Of a stretch of 64,000 nucleotides of DNA, positions 21,239-32,725 are shown in pieces. The notes beneath the pieces are model-generated. The model did not search any database. It worked only from the letters and a program-made list of their open reading frames with translations, and was not told where the DNA came from. Location: assembly GCA_030374805.1 (NCBI GenBank), contig JARGSG010000013.1, positions 558,001 through 622,000 on the forward strand, given 5' to 3'. Made by a program: the position numbers and the translations under genes. Source of the stretch: Gracilaria gracilis. Lineage: Eukaryota > Rhodophyta > Florideophyceae > Gracilariales > Gracilariaceae. How positions within the stretch are numbered: the first letter of the stretch is position 1; every line of letters begins with the position of its first letter.

Positions 21239-22139
21239 GTGAACTCTATCACTATTGGGGTGCTGCGTCGCCCATGGATACGGTATAAGAACAACCGGAT
21301 CCCGGATCGAGTCATGGTCATGACCAAGCGAAACTACAAGGTCTTCGCAGACATTGGCTTATCCACCCAGTATATGGAGCGTCATCTGTCCATTCTAGAT
21401 ACAGGTGCTGGCCCCAACTTCATTTTTGAATCGTTGCTACCGCCAGAAGTGCGTTCCCGTGTTCGATATGGACTCGTCATGGACTGAGCCGACGCTAACA
21501 ACAACCCTCTAAAGACTGCAGGTATGGTTTTCCTCGTCGTGAAGATTAACGACTGTGTTTTACAGCTCAAGTTCATCTTCTTTAAGACGCTAGCTGCCCC
21601 CGTTATTTTGGGGATGTGACTTCTGCGATCGATACGTCAAGACAATACGCCCGCGCTGGCGTGAAGTTGAAATGGAGTATGGTTTGGTAAAACCGATTGT
21701 TCGTCGCCCGCTTCAGCGTTGCTCATCTAAATTGGTACCACTACCAGCCCCCTTACAGAATTCGTCATCTCTAAAGCAGTCGCCGAAGCTACGTGTTACA
21801 CGGTCAGTGGCACTCCCGCCGGAATCCCAAGTGATGGTAGACGTCCCAGCTGTACCCCTTAGTCTAAGAGTTGTTCCACCACTCACCTCTTTATACGAGA
21901 AATATCAGCTTGCCCTGACAAACGGGGTCGTCCAGATATCTGATGGACGCCCTTTTCAGGTTTTGATAGCCCACTTTGGCAAAACATCCCAGTACCTGGC
22001 GAAAAACCAAGTGGTTGGTACTGTGCTTTCACACCCTACGGCATTAATACCTACAAAGTTGTCCGCCGCCGAAGTACTCGGGATTGTTGAACGTGCAATG
22101 GCAAGGGATAAATCTTCACCTAAGATGGGGAAGGAATAA
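21239..22139 (+). pseudogene. gypsy C-right protease and linker
   Basis: Intact DTGAGPNF active site; the frame is interrupted at about 21485 by a TGA absent from the left copy. The linker frame 21672-22139 is open and differs from the left copy in only two or three residues. The frame step from gag is again -1. Confidence 0.75.
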
Positions 22140-22232
22140 TTCATCTCTCCTTCCAAAGAGGTTAAATGCACGAACGATTCGGAAAAGAAGGCCCTCCCGA
22201 CGAGTTGCGACAAACTCGACCCTTTAAAAACG

Positions 22233-23227
22233 TTGGAAGAGTTAGACCTCGGCCACGTGCCGGAGTATCATCGTCAGAAGTTACGCGAAATGTTACGTGA
22301 GTTAATCTTAATGTGGGACGGATCTCTTGGAGAGACCACAACAAAGAAACACCACATTGATTTGCTACCCGATTCGAGACCGTTTGCTCAGCATCCGGAC
22401 AGGGCAGGCCCCAAAGCGGGGGAAGAAGAACAATTCCAAGTAGATAGAATGTTCCGCGCAGGCGTAATTGAACCAGGTCAATCGCCGTGGTCATCGTACT
22501 GGTACTGGCTTGGAAACCCAATGGGTCCTGGCGTTTTTGAATCGACTACCGCCGCCTGAACGCAGTCTTTGTAACAGACTTGTACCCTATACCCCGTATG
22601 GACGAGTATATTCAATCTCTCGGCTAAGCCGTGATGCTCTCCACGTTCGATGCCAACTGGGAGTACTGGGAAGTACCCGTCTGACCGGACGACGGTAATA
22701 AGACAGTCTTCATCTGCCACTCAGGATTGTACCGCTCTAAGCGTATGCTATTAGGGCTGAAAAACGCTCTTGCTACCTTTCAGCGCGCTTTCGAGATTCT
22801 TTTTGCTCAATTCAAGTGGCAGAGTTGCCTCGTTTATCTTGAAGATATCATTGTCTTTTCCAGTAATCTGAATGACCATCTGGACCATGTTCCTGAGATC
22901 ATGTCCACGCTCCCCGATGCGGGAATATCTTTAAAGTTGAGGAAGTGTGAGTTTTTCACAGGTTCGGTTAGGTATCTTGGGCACATCATTCGTCCAGGAC
23001 GCTTAGTGATCGCCGATGCGCGCGTGAAGTCGCTCAAAGAGACCAAAAAACAGAAAACTCAAACGGAACTTCGCTCTTTTTTACGGCTATGTAACGTCTA
23101 CCGACGATTTGTACCGCACTTTGCGAAGATCGCAGGACCTCTCAACGACCTCTTCAAGAAAGGACAATTATTCCACTTCATTCACTTGCCAGAAATAGGA
23201 GGGTGTACTGCCTCCTCTGAACTTTAA
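22233..23227 (+). pseudogene. gypsy C-right reverse transcriptase
   Basis: Same structure and same frameshift as the left copy: 22233-22559 (N-terminal fingers) and 22727-23227 (palm with YLED, and LRSFLRLCNVYRRF). It ends where the 0.6-kb insertion starts. Confidence 0.8.
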
Positions 23228-23850
23228 TTCCTTTTAAAGTTGCGTAAATTCTGCAATCGCAAGCAGACCAGTTCTTTCGTCAGAGAACGGGCGCCCTATG
23301 TCAATTGCCAAGCAATCGAAGATTAGGGCGCCCATGCGCGAGCTGCTTGTGGAAACGACAGTTGCTCGTCGTCTTAGTTGACGCCATAGAACTAAAGAAA
23401 AGAATTATCTGATATCTGACATATCGTATTGGGTAAGCGGGGGGTCGAGTGAAAGAAATTACGACTGAGATTCTGGGTCCGTGAATCAGGCGTGATGCTA
23501 AGAGTGATTTCAATGCAGTGGCTGACGGTGTCGGAGTATATGAACAGATTTTGCACAATCTAGGTCCCCAAATGGTGCTGACGCAACGATAAGTTGCACT
23601 CTCTATGATAATTCGTCAGTGGCCAACACCCATTCACTAAGTGCAGTAGAAAACGGTGACTACCCAGAAGTGATTGAGACCCGAAGGAAACCATATCAGA
23701 TAGGACCACCAAATCAGATCCGCACCCTAGAGCATAACCGCTGTGCATTCCAATATGGAATCAAGAGAGTAACGTCACGTTACTGAACGTTCCAATAAAC
23801 CATCCTCTTCGGTTAGCCCACCACCAAAACTGGGACCCCTTGTTCCCGCG
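23228..23850. other. 0.6-kb non-coding insertion in gypsy C-right pol
   Basis: Counterpart of 14830-15470. The inverted pair is at 23289-23298 and 23324-23333. No open frame of note. Confidence 0.5.
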
Positions 23851-24464
23851 CAAGCGGAAGCTTTAAATTTTCGTAGAGAGGCAGTTACCTCTGCACTGAT
23901 CTTATCGTCGCCAAAGACAGAGCTACATAACAACGTTGACACGGATTATGGTAACTATCAAATCGGGTGCGCGTTTTTTCAAACAAACTTCGATGTGGAG
24001 CGAAAACCCATTGGATACTGGTCCAAGTCATTCAATGTTCATGGACAGGACTACTCAGTATCCGAGAAAGAATGTCTCGCCATGGTATATGCGCTGAAAA
24101 CGCTTCGAAGATATCTCATGGGTGTAAAATTCACCGTTATTACGAACCGCTTCGCATTCGTTGGTTAATGTCTGCCACGGATCCTTCTGGCCGCCTCATG
24201 CGTTGGAGAATACGGCTCGCCAAATTTGACTATGAAGTCTCCCACAAGAAAGGAGGTTTGAACGTCCAGAAAGCCGCTCTTTCGCGTTTAGGAACGGAAG
24301 GTGAAACCTTACCGGTCGATGACGATGAGGAAGATATTCATTGTTTCCTACTCAAGAATGAGTTGGACTACGACCTGATTTCGGGCGACTTCTGTGGCGA
24401 TATTCTCGTAGCAGATGGTGAAGATGCGGACCCCGCTTCTTTTGCGCCGATCGCTCCCGAGTAA
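23850..24464 (+). pseudogene. gypsy C-right RNase H
   Basis: Broken frames carry SALILSSPKTE, then DVERKPIGYWSKSFNVHGQ, EKECLAMVYAL and, after a frame change near 24167, RLMRWRIRLAKFDYEV and ALSRLGTEGE. The frame ends at 24464 shortly before the integrase. Confidence 0.7.
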
Positions 24465-24493
24465 ATGATAGGTGAACAGCACGGAGACCCGTT

Positions 24494-25917
24494 TTGTACG
24501 AAGTACGCGCCCAATTAAATGGCGGTGCCGATATCCCTTTTGCCGTTGACACCCAAGGATACTTGGTAAGGACCGTCTGGCCTTCTCCACAAACTGTGGT
24601 TCCACATCCGTTCCAATCGATAGTTCTACACCTCTCTCACTTTTTGAGGTTGGCTGCCTACATTGGTGCAAGGAGACTGTACACGAAATTACGCCGGTAC
24701 TTCTACTGGCCCGCATTAGCGTTGGATTGCTACGCAATTGTGCGGTTTGGTACGTATTGCGCCCGAGAACCAGTTAAACTACGACTCCGTGCGAATAAAT
24801 TAGCCCTCTTCCCGGCACGGGCCCCTCTCGAGTTTGTCGCTATCGATATATTCTCGGTAAGTTCCTTCGGACTTCCCGCCGAAAAAAATACCTTCTCGTC
24901 ATAAGAGACTGTTTTTTTAAACTAGTCTTCACAATTCTGTTGGAGAAAATTATCGCACGAAGCGTCGCTGAAGCCTTTGTTAGACACTGGGCTTTAGTTC
25001 ACGGTCCACCTGTCAATCTTCTTTCGGAAAACGGACCGTAATTCGTTGCGAGGGTTTTCCAGAACGTCTGCAGGATACCCAATGTGAAAAAAAAATTTCT
25101 CAAGACGTATCAACCCCAATGTGGTAGGCAAGTGGAGCGGTTTAACCGAACGTTGTTGTCCACGATGCGTGCATACACGATTGATCGACGCCGAACATGG
25201 GATTTGTACACCGATACGGTAACTTATGCGCATAACACGCAGCCTCACAGATTCACTAGTTTATCTCTATTTGAACTAGTCCTCTACCGTCCACCGCCGC
25301 CGGTTGCAGTTGAATCTCAGCCGACGCTGGATGAATACCATTCTACGGCTGATCATTATATTCAATGGAAGAAATGGCTCACCAGGATGGTCCCCGTCGT
25401 GAAATCCGCGATGGCGAAGGGACAACTCGCTTACAAGCGGAATTTCGATGCCCGAATCCGTCGGCCACTTCCTTTGATAGAGACAGGACAATTCATCTTT
25501 GTCAGTAAGGAGTACTACAACCCTGAAAAGGAGAAACGCCACAAACTCTCGCCTACTGCGGATAGTCCTTACAAGGTCATCTCCGTGAACGAAGAAACAG
25601 TGGTACTGGAAGTGGGTAATGGCCACGAGCGCTTTTCTCGTGGTCACGTGGTACAAGGCCCCAACCCAAGTACAGAAGTTATAACTGACGCCCGAGCTCC
25701 GGCTTTTCAATCCAACAACACTTCTCATGAAGGCATGGATTTCTTTCCGAAGGGAGTGGCGCAATCCTCTAGAAAACTTTCGGATCTACCGATTATATCG
25801 AAGCTACCTATTTCTTCAGATTCTCCAACTCTAATTCGATCTCGCTCTCGAGCGGCGGTTGAACCGCAATCGAACTTGAAATTAAGACACCAAGTCGCTC
25901 CAACTAAAAGGGGGTAG
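24494..25917 (+). pseudogene. gypsy C-right integrase
   Basis: Frame 24494-24904 has the zinc-binding segment (VLHLSHFLRL ... CARE) and the first catalytic Asp (FVAIDIFSV). A broken stretch to 25083 contains LLSENGP, where TDNGP is usual, so the second catalytic Asp is Glu. Frame 25084-25917 (277 codons) has the catalytic Glu (RQVERFNRTLL) and a degenerate GPY/F-type module (DSPYKVISVNEETVV). The left copy has no integrase. Confidence 0.75.
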
Positions 25918-27980
25918 GAAATGAACCGCTTGATAGCAAATACTACACCGTTGTCGTGAAGTTCAGCTACTGCTCGTGCCCCATGGTTATCTGAATTGGA
26001 AAAGCCACCTGGCTCCGTCCAGGAATGTTCTGGAATGAATATCCCGGTTGCCGGGTTTGCAGATCCGCAATCGTGCCTGGATACTACCAATAATGTCCAA
26101 TCCTGCGCGGAGAACACCACTCTTTTCAACCAGATTATCCCACCGAATACCGACATGGCTCCACCTCAGCTTGCTGGAAATGTCCCCCCTGTAAGGAAGT
26201 GTGGTCAGACGATGCTGCTCAACACCCTCCAGTACAGGAGAGTACCGTTGATTACACTCATAAGGCACCCTTGACACAGTCGGAAAAGATCCTGATTAGC
26301 TCGCATCCGAAAGAAAACGTGTGGACAAAGGACACCTGGATAATCGCTCAAGAGATTTACCGGATGCTCCACCGTCGCATACCGTCCACGACGTGGGCAT
26401 CTCAACCACCACGAAGGCGCAAGTGAATGAAGTCACTGCAGACTGAGTGTAGAGAACTTTTCTATCCAGAAACGCTCGACACACCATGAATTGGAAAATC
26501 TCTCCGCCAAGCGGGCTCGGCTGACTCAACATCTCCACTCGTCTAGGAGGGTCTATCAAGTACCCGTCAGGATGGTGCGAGCCACTCTAACTAGGAGTCC
26601 ACCGTGACAGAGCAGTCTCAGGCCCAACTAACGGAGAAGGGCCAATCTGCACGTGCAGGAGAGCCTAACGGAAACGTGTCACGGGACACGCGCCGTACAT
26701 CACCATACAGTGGGAGGTCTCCGTCGCAGCGCAGCATTGCCGTCAATAACCTCCAAGCTAGGTCACGTTAACCGGCGCGCGCCGCTGCCACAGAACCGCC
26801 TCCCGCTCACAAGCGGTTGCGCACTGGACGAGTTCGGCCTAGCAATCGTGCGTCCGGAACCCGGCCACCTGGTGGAGAATCAGCCTCGTAGAAGATTCCG
26901 GTCCCTTCAGCTGAAAAAGGCTCTGCTTTTCCGTCGCTGGCGTCTGACCTACCCCCCACACGGGTACCATTACCAGCAACATCACTAGGAACCACCATGG
27001 AACGGGCGAGTGCAGGAACCGCGGGGCGGGATGTCCACCCGAAGGAGTTTGTCATCCACCGTATCTTTCAGCATAGTTATAACCCAGACGGACATATCCA
27101 GTAACAGGTTCGTTGGTATGGATACCCGCCATCCAGTGACATGGACGAATCGGTGGAACAGGGTACCCAGTACGATCAACCACGCCCTTATCGGATAACA
27201 ACCCGTTCGGATCGGACCAAGATATCGTCGGCGCGATCACACCGGTGCGACACCGTTGTCATCTTCACTTCTTCGAAGGAATACTTGAAGCCCAGGAAGA
27301 GATGAAGGGCGCCGCAAGGCCTCCTCCGAAAAGAAGGAGAACCCCTGTGACAGGAAGGATGAAACCTCGAGAAGAGAAGATGAAGAAGAAGCGACGAGGC
27401 GAAAGAATGAAGAAAGAAGAGAGAAGATAAATTTGGCCAGGAAGATCAGAGTTTACTCAATTCACTCGGTCATAATCGAACTAGAATTTCTCCGCCACTC
27501 GGGAAAACAACCGCCAAGCGTTGGCTCGAGTTGGACTCCCCCTCACGAGGAAGGTCCAACACCCCCCTGTGATCCTGGAGGATGGCCCTGAGACCCTAGC
27601 TGTGCTAGTATCGCTGCCCGCAGTTGCCGGAAGAATCGAACCCGATTTCCCCAAAGAAATGGGAGATGATAACTGCGCGATCAGTTCCACCTTTGTTGGT
27701 ACCCACTGCCCTACCTCCTACTGGAGCTGTGTGAAAATGACCACCACGGTGAGACGTATCCACGTTGGGAGCCTGATTCAGAACGCCCATATTTGGCGCT
27801 TAGTGCACTACCGCGGAAGATAACCAAGACGACCCCGGAGCGGCATACGCTGGCTGATTAGAACCCTCAGCTTAAGAAAGTTGACCGCCATCGCTGGCGA
27901 TGCCAACCCCAGAGGTCCGAAGATCATTGTCAACCATTGGGTCTGGGTCTCCGTAAGGTTGGAAGTATCTGTCTGTGAAG
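25918..27980. other. gypsy C-right 3' region, no recognisable gene
   Basis: This is about 2 kb downstream of pol with only short frames on either strand. By position it corresponds to the spacer and the Pro-rich end of the antisense ORF of family A, but I see no convincing match. A purine-rich stretch lies at 27368-27430. Confidence 0.4.
27368..27430 (+). repeat. purine-rich low-complexity tract
   Basis: GAAGA- and AAGAA-type repeats dominate, with few pyrimidines. On the plus strand it yields a Lys/Arg/Glu-rich pseudo-protein that I do not regard as a gene. It may have been a second purine tract or a simple repeat. Confidence 0.5.
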
Positions 27981-27982
27981 AT

Positions 27983-29057
27983 CTAACCCGTCAAATGTCC
28001 CGGTGGAACGGTGCATTCGCGATCGCGGATACCCGTGGCCTCCCCTTCTGAGATGAATCTTCTTCCCACAGATTCGTAGAAGACGTAGTGCCCCGCATAC
28101 GAAGTTCGACGTCCCGGAAACCGATCAAAAAGGTTAGTGCCTTGGTGGTGACCGCTCCAAGCGAGAAATACTGCATTCCGTTCGACCTGGTTCATCGCGT
28201 CTAGAAGGGAGATCACTTCGTTGTAGTAACTGGCTCCGCCGAAGACAAGGGAGAGATCCAATGAACGGTTTCCGTTACACACCCGAGGTGTCGTACACCT
28301 TGAAGAGAAGATGTCCCGCACAGCGGGCCACCCACTCGGTGAGGACGACAGACCACCACCCGGAGAACGGATTGGCGCACAACAGACTATCAATGTCGGT
28401 GAGACACGGCAGAAGCTCTAAAGAGCAACCCCGGCAGGCCTCATACGCCGCCTAAATTCGTAGCAGAAGAACATAGCGTCCACGCATGTACTGAATTCCA
28501 ATATTTTCGGCTTCCACGTTCTGATACGGTATCATATACCCGAATCGGGACCTGGTTCGACGTTCGAAACGGATCATCTGCAAGAAGGCAGTCGCGGAAA
28601 GTGACGGAGATGACGGAATTCAGCATGAAATATCGGTCTCGAGAGAGGTAGTTCTGGTGCATACCCGCTGGGGGATCTCGTTCCGGAATGGAAGGAGCCC
28701 ACGCCGCAAGGCAGTCGCCGTAGCCAATTTAACCTTGGGTGCGATAGAAGGCCACGTGAAAACGGTGCTCCTCGGGAACCGGAAACTCCGAAGGCGTTCT
28801 GTAGAGCAGCTGGTAAGCGAAACGGATCATCGCAGTTTGCGTTTGGGCACCGCTCTAGGCTCGTTGATGAACCACCACGTGAACGGCACGGCTACCCTAG
28901 TACACCAGTCGAAACTCATGGTGACCCAAATATGGAGGTTACCGGAGAGTAAACCGCTGCCATTAGCGTACTGCTCGATGTGACCATCGTTCTCCACCAG
29001 CGTTTGTTGAAACCAAGGCGAACCGAGATAGCGCTCCGGTTTTTTCCGCGGATCCAC
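27983..29057 (-). pseudogene. gypsy C-right antisense ORF remnant (probable homologue of family-A aORF)
   Basis: On the strand opposite pol, between pol and the 3' LTR, several broken frames show the same order of weak motifs as the family-A antisense ORF: LLYR (LYRR in A), then YMIP (YFIP in A), then VFGG with SYYNEVISLL (YFGS with YYLIWSIV in A). Spacings are about 89 and 100 residues, against 76 and 127 in A. Similarity was judged by eye and is weak. No function known. Confidence 0.35.
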
Positions 29058-29414
29058 GTTGACCAGTTCATCCTAAGATGGAAGATTGATCGCCACGGGC
29101 GCTTGAGGGATGACGTTCGAAGCGGTGGAGGACCTAGCCGGCTCGTTGCCGTGATGAGATTCTGAGGGGAAATATGAGCAGTCGGGAACCCAGAGAAGAA
29201 TCCCTGTGCAGGTTTATTAGACCCGCCCGGCGGAGTTCCGCCGAATTAGTTCGGGTGGCTCATCGCAGAAGGAGGAAGGTTTTTGTCTGCGTGCAGGAGC
29301 TGGGACGTGTGTGGGGGACAGTCACTGGAGGTGTCATCGCTCGATACGGCTTGGCTTTTATCCACAACCAAGGTGCGTTGTTGAACCTTTTTCGAGTTAT
29401 TCTTGCACCCTAAT

Positions 29415-29425
29415 GAAAGGGGGGA
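29415..29425 (+). other. polypurine tract of gypsy C-right
   Basis: GAAAGGGGGGA lies immediately before TGTAGAGC, the start of the 3' LTR. It shows that the LTR begins here and not at the TGAGTGCC 137 bp further in. Confidence 0.7.
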
Positions 29426-29640
29426 TGTAGAGCAACGCGTTCTCGCGTAGTTCACCGCTAATGCGAGTCATATAGAGTCTGAAGCAGCTACACCTCAAGG
29501 AAGGGAATTATGACTATTTTGTCAACCCATGGTTCATGGTGGAATGGCCACAATTGGTATTGACTATGAGTGCCGTGGCAGTGAGTAGGATAATACACGT
29601 GTACATGTGCAGGCCACCATTTTTGGGGATACATTACTAA
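29426..29640 (+). repeat. 3' LTR of gypsy C-right, truncated
   Basis: About 215 bp: the part matching 20478-20625 followed by the part matching the outer edge of the LTR at 20404-20473 in reverse. It then stops where family-B gag starts. The complete LTR should be about 0.8 kb. Confidence 0.65.
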
Positions 29641-29644
29641 ACTA

Positions 29645-30675
29645 GCATTCCGAGAACACCAAAGTATCTCTCAATGAGAGGATCGCCGACTGGATGGCAG
29701 TATTCCTCGCGTATGACCTCAAGGTGTACTGGAAGGCTTCCGGGGAGCACGTCACCACTTCTTCGGAGGCCCTAGATGAACCCCTTACAGAGTGAAATTG
29801 GTCTTCGGCCACTACCCGTAAAAAGTACGGCAGCGCCACGTAGGCTTGTCTTTCGTTCATCTCGAGTATATCGGCTTCCGCGACAAAGCGGGCGAGGAAA
29901 TCAAACCACATAATTGGATCCTCTCCAGAAAAGCTCTGGTTCTTCAGTGAAAGTTACATGCGCCTAATGCAATCATTCACCTTGCCCGTCCCACGGGGTG
30001 TGCGATCCAGCGATGAATCCTCTAGCCGATAGTATCTGGAGTCCGGAGTGCTTTCTGCCCTTAATAAGGGAGCAGATCATCCCGTGGCTAGCAGACGATC
30101 GCTTGGAGCGCGAAGAGCGCCCACGGCGACCATCCTCCAACTCAGAATCGGTCGAGATAGACCTGTCCGGGTTACTCGGGTGAGATTCCGACAAACTCGA
30201 TGAATCCAAATCGTAGTTTCGGCGTTTGGGTTTCCGCCTGCGAAGGTCCTTGACCTTTCCAGGGTGCTGTTCGCGTTGTGATACAGCAGCAATCGGATCA
30301 TCCAAAGATTGACCATCCATTACGATGGTCTGTTCCAACGTCTCCAGACCGGCACGGACGCGATTGAAAAGCTACTCAATCCCTTCTACGAAGGCGGTGG
30401 GCGAATCCAAACACTCCAATACTTTGTTAATATCATACCGTAAAAATTCGGAGGTCTTCAGCAACGTCCTTTGCAAGGGCTCCCTCGACTACCTCGTGGA
30501 GGGCGTCAAACACCCCACTGGGTATTATGAGTGGAACGCAGAGTGCGAATCTGGTCCTCCAGGTAGTTTCCATGGAAAATGTTGGCAGCCTCACGGCGAG
30601 GTAGGGATCCCGCAACAGCGGCGGCTGGCTGGGACGCCAGAGGCGGATCAGTAGCGACTGGAGTACGCCCAACAA
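29645..30675 (-). pseudogene. gypsy B gag, N-terminal and central part
   Basis: Broken frames read a coil region (FDALHEVVEGALAKDVAEDL), GLETLEQTIV, an acidic/Ser-rich region with RRGRSSRSKRSS, then DFLARFVAEADILEM ... YFLRVVAEDQF and NTAIQSAILSLRDT. All have counterparts in the family-C gag in the same order. The match ends at 29645, at the junction with the family-C block. The distal half of gag is probably at 13696-14243. Confidence 0.6.
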
Positions 30676-30980
30676 TGTGCCGAGAGCTGGCGAAAGAGGG
30701 CAATGGAAGGTCCCGGGATTCCCGGTGTTGGCTCGAAGTCCTCTAAACCACCTTCGCGGAAAAGGTTGAACCTGCCCAAATTGAGATCTTAGAAATCAAC
30801 CGATCATCGGGAACATGCCCACTATCATGGGAGCGGCGGCGGATAACCGCCGGCTGCACCCCGTATGGCTTCCGACATATCGGTAAACCCGTTCAACAGG
30901 AGAACACGAAATCTTCGGGAGAAAATGTACAAATCACCTCAGGAGAAAAAAAGCACACAAACACAACTGTAGTATTCTAG

Positions 30981-30992
30981 GTCGGGAGACCA
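30981..30992 (-). other. primer-binding site of gypsy B
   Basis: TGGTCTCCCGAC on the minus strand, two bases inside the LTR edge, identical to the sites of families A and C. Confidence 0.75.
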
Positions 30993-30994
30993 CT

Positions 30995-31738
30995 TGATGG
31001 TGCAATGCTCACAAGCGGAAAAACACCAGAAGACGTCCAAATCTTCCTCTCACGAGGTAAACCCAGCATTAGAGCCCTTCCAGGGATGACATGGCTATGT
31101 AGGGCGTAAGACCGAGGTCAACCCTTCAAAACCAGCGTAGGAAGGTGGGACAAGAAGGTACTCTGCGTGAGTGGCGTATGTGTGCTATCCTCCACGGAGG
31201 CAAAGTGTCCACAGTGTGGCGCGGTGTTAACAAAAACCGCAGGTTGCGGAAAGCAACCCAAAAGGAAAAGAAAAATACGAGGGAGTCACGATAGTGACCA
31301 AAGAAAACGGCAAAGCCGGAGGAAACCTTATACAAGGGCGAACACGACAATAGTTGGTTAATACCCCCAGCAATGTGTTCGTTTAGGTGAAGCAGAGGGA
31401 TAGACAGCCCATTAGGAACGGCGTATCCTTCCGAGGAGGAGTAGAGTGCCGACGAAGGCGAAGAAGCCTATAGGCAACCCTGGTTGGAGAGATTTACTGA
31501 GTGGCAGGGCCATAGTGCCCTGGAACTATATAGTGTTAGAAACCTCCCTAAATTAGGCGAATACTAACTAATAAATATATTAAATGCCAGCAATGCTGTG
31601 CCAACCTCCCTGACTTACCGTATCCCATGTATCCAGCCCACAGTAATGGTCAACGTATGTAGTCATATACTGCCCCTGCCAACAATACGGGAAAACAACC
31701 AAGTACCAGAACATTTCCCAAGAGGTCATTGCACTTCA
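30995..31738 (-). repeat. 5' LTR of gypsy family B
   Basis: On the plus strand it begins TGATGGTGCAATG and ends CATTGCACTTCA, next to the primer-binding site. It is the same family as 8540-9311 with considerable divergence. It keeps the ACTATATAGT core near 31528. Confidence 0.7.
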
Positions 31739-32050
31739 GTGGATAAGTTGTTTAGATAAGCAGCGGTGTTCTCCGGGAATGGGGCGGAAGACCGTGCGCA
31801 AGCAGAACTCAAGTTATAGCTAAGGCTTCGTTGAGGTTTACCGAGAAAAACTGGCGCGCCATCGGCATGCCTAAGTAGTGTGGAGGCCGAGGCGTGCCAG
31901 TATAAATCTCTAAGATATTATATTAAATTAAATAATAAATTTTCGAATTCATGCCAGCAGGCTGGGGTCCAGCAATGTGTATCTGGTGCATAATATGCAC
32001 TGTAAAATGTGCATAAAATTGCAGCATTTTTGCACTACAGTAAAATGCAA
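31739..32050. other. AT-rich spacer, no gene seen
   Basis: I see nothing coding. The sequence becomes AT-rich after 31910 and runs into a copia relic. Confidence 0.4.
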
Positions 32051-32660
32051 AATTTTTAAATGACTTCAAACACAAACTATCTGCAACGTTTGATGTGAAG
32101 CGCTATGCAAAGCTAAGGTCATTCAAAGGTTTCGATTTTCAGGGATCTCCGTGCGGAATTAAGGTAAATCAATATGGATATGCACTAAAAGTTCGGAAAA
32201 AGTTTACGGCACATATTGTTACTCAAAACGATTATTTAAGTAATTTTCTGGCACCATGGATCATGGACTGCATTTATCAGCAAACCGCACCATTTTCTGG
32301 GCCTAATCTGTGCGTGCGCTGACGGCGACTGGAGGTTGCATAAAGACCCGTAAGTATACAACGGGGGAGGTTATTGTCATAAATGGAACATCTTTCATGT
32401 CGAAATCGGAACACAAAAAGATCACTGCACTCTCCTTTGCAGAAGAAGAATATATAGTACTTGCTTGAAAGACATTTCATGGATACAAAAATATTTTTTG
32501 AATTTGAACACACCAAACCTTGGAGCGAGGGTCTGTGGTTCTTAGCATTAAAGATCAATGAACGATAGCTCGGCTGCTATATTATTGACCATGAATTTAC
32601 AGATATTTGGTCTGGATCAGCACGTTAATTTCAAGAGGAACCATTTGCAGTACCTAGAGT
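32051..32660 (+). pseudogene. Ty1/copia RNase H relic
   Basis: A frame around 32310-32465 reads GGCIKTRKYTTGEVIVINGTS and AEEEYIVLA, which matches the copia-type RNase H pattern (TRKSTTG ... SSAEAEYxAL). It is followed in another frame by SWIQKYF and NTPNL and by an AAILLT remnant. Only the last part of pol remains and no LTR was found. Unrelated in detail to the copia element at 46740. Confidence 0.6.
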
Positions 32661-32663
32661 AAG

Positions 32664-32725
32664 ACCGAATGGGATGGCAAAATCTTATGACCTACTATAG
32701 ATAGACATAAGCACAGCCAATGAGC
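32664..32725 (+). repeat. piggyBac-1 left terminal and subterminal repeat
   Basis: GGGATGGC ... CTTATG ... CTACTATAGATAGACATAAGCACAGCC aligns with the reverse complement of 36190-36239, with several mismatches and small indels. Confidence 0.55.

Larger units (their letters stand above)
20700..24080 (+). repeat. right arm of near-identical inverted repeat (gypsy C)
   Basis: This is the partner of 14600-17975. Private changes include a TGA within MDRADANN at about 21485 and a few substitutions such as LSLRVV for LNLRVV. Confidence 0.85.
14244..29640. mobile_element. family C gypsy block: two copies in opposite orientation inside gypsy B gag
   Basis: The left copy (14244-20473, minus) has RNase H, RT, protease, gag, primer-binding site and most of a 5' LTR but no integrase. 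The right copy (20478-29640, plus) starts with only about 148 bp of LTR, lacks most of gag, and has protease to integrase, a long 3' region and the start of a 3' LTR. Neither is complete. At both outer edges the sequence switches to family-B gag. Together they form a large imperfect inverted repeat with a loop of about 2.7 kb. Confidence 0.65.
8540..31738 (-). mobile_element. Ty3/gypsy family B, one old element split by a 15-kb insertion (model)
   Basis: The 3' LTR (8540-9311) and the LTR at 30995-31738 are the same family: both end in TTGCACTTCA and share a CTATATAGT core and a GGGCAAATCC-like segment. Both are in minus orientation. A primer-binding site and the front of gag sit next to the right LTR; the end of gag, pol and a polypurine tract sit next to the left one. 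The two gag pieces are complementary: the right one ends after ILSLRDT and the left one begins at LKGIFVEAL, about 35 residues later in the related family-A gag. The intervening 14244-29640 is family C. No target duplication is visible, and the LTRs are well diverged, so the element is old. Confidence 0.55.

Noticed and set aside
27245..27430. Lys/Arg/Glu-rich 61-codon frame
   Set aside because: It is a translation of a purine-rich tract; no ATG context, homology or second copy supports it.
26000..27980. Many short open frames on both strands downstream of gypsy C pol
   Set aside because: None exceeds what is expected by chance or shows a motif; only the part from 27983 to 29057 on the minus strand shows a weak pattern.
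29563..29640. TGAGTGCC at 29563 as the start of the family-C 3' LTR
   Set aside because: The polypurine tract lies 138 bp earlier, directly before TGTAGAGC at 29426, so the LTR starts there.
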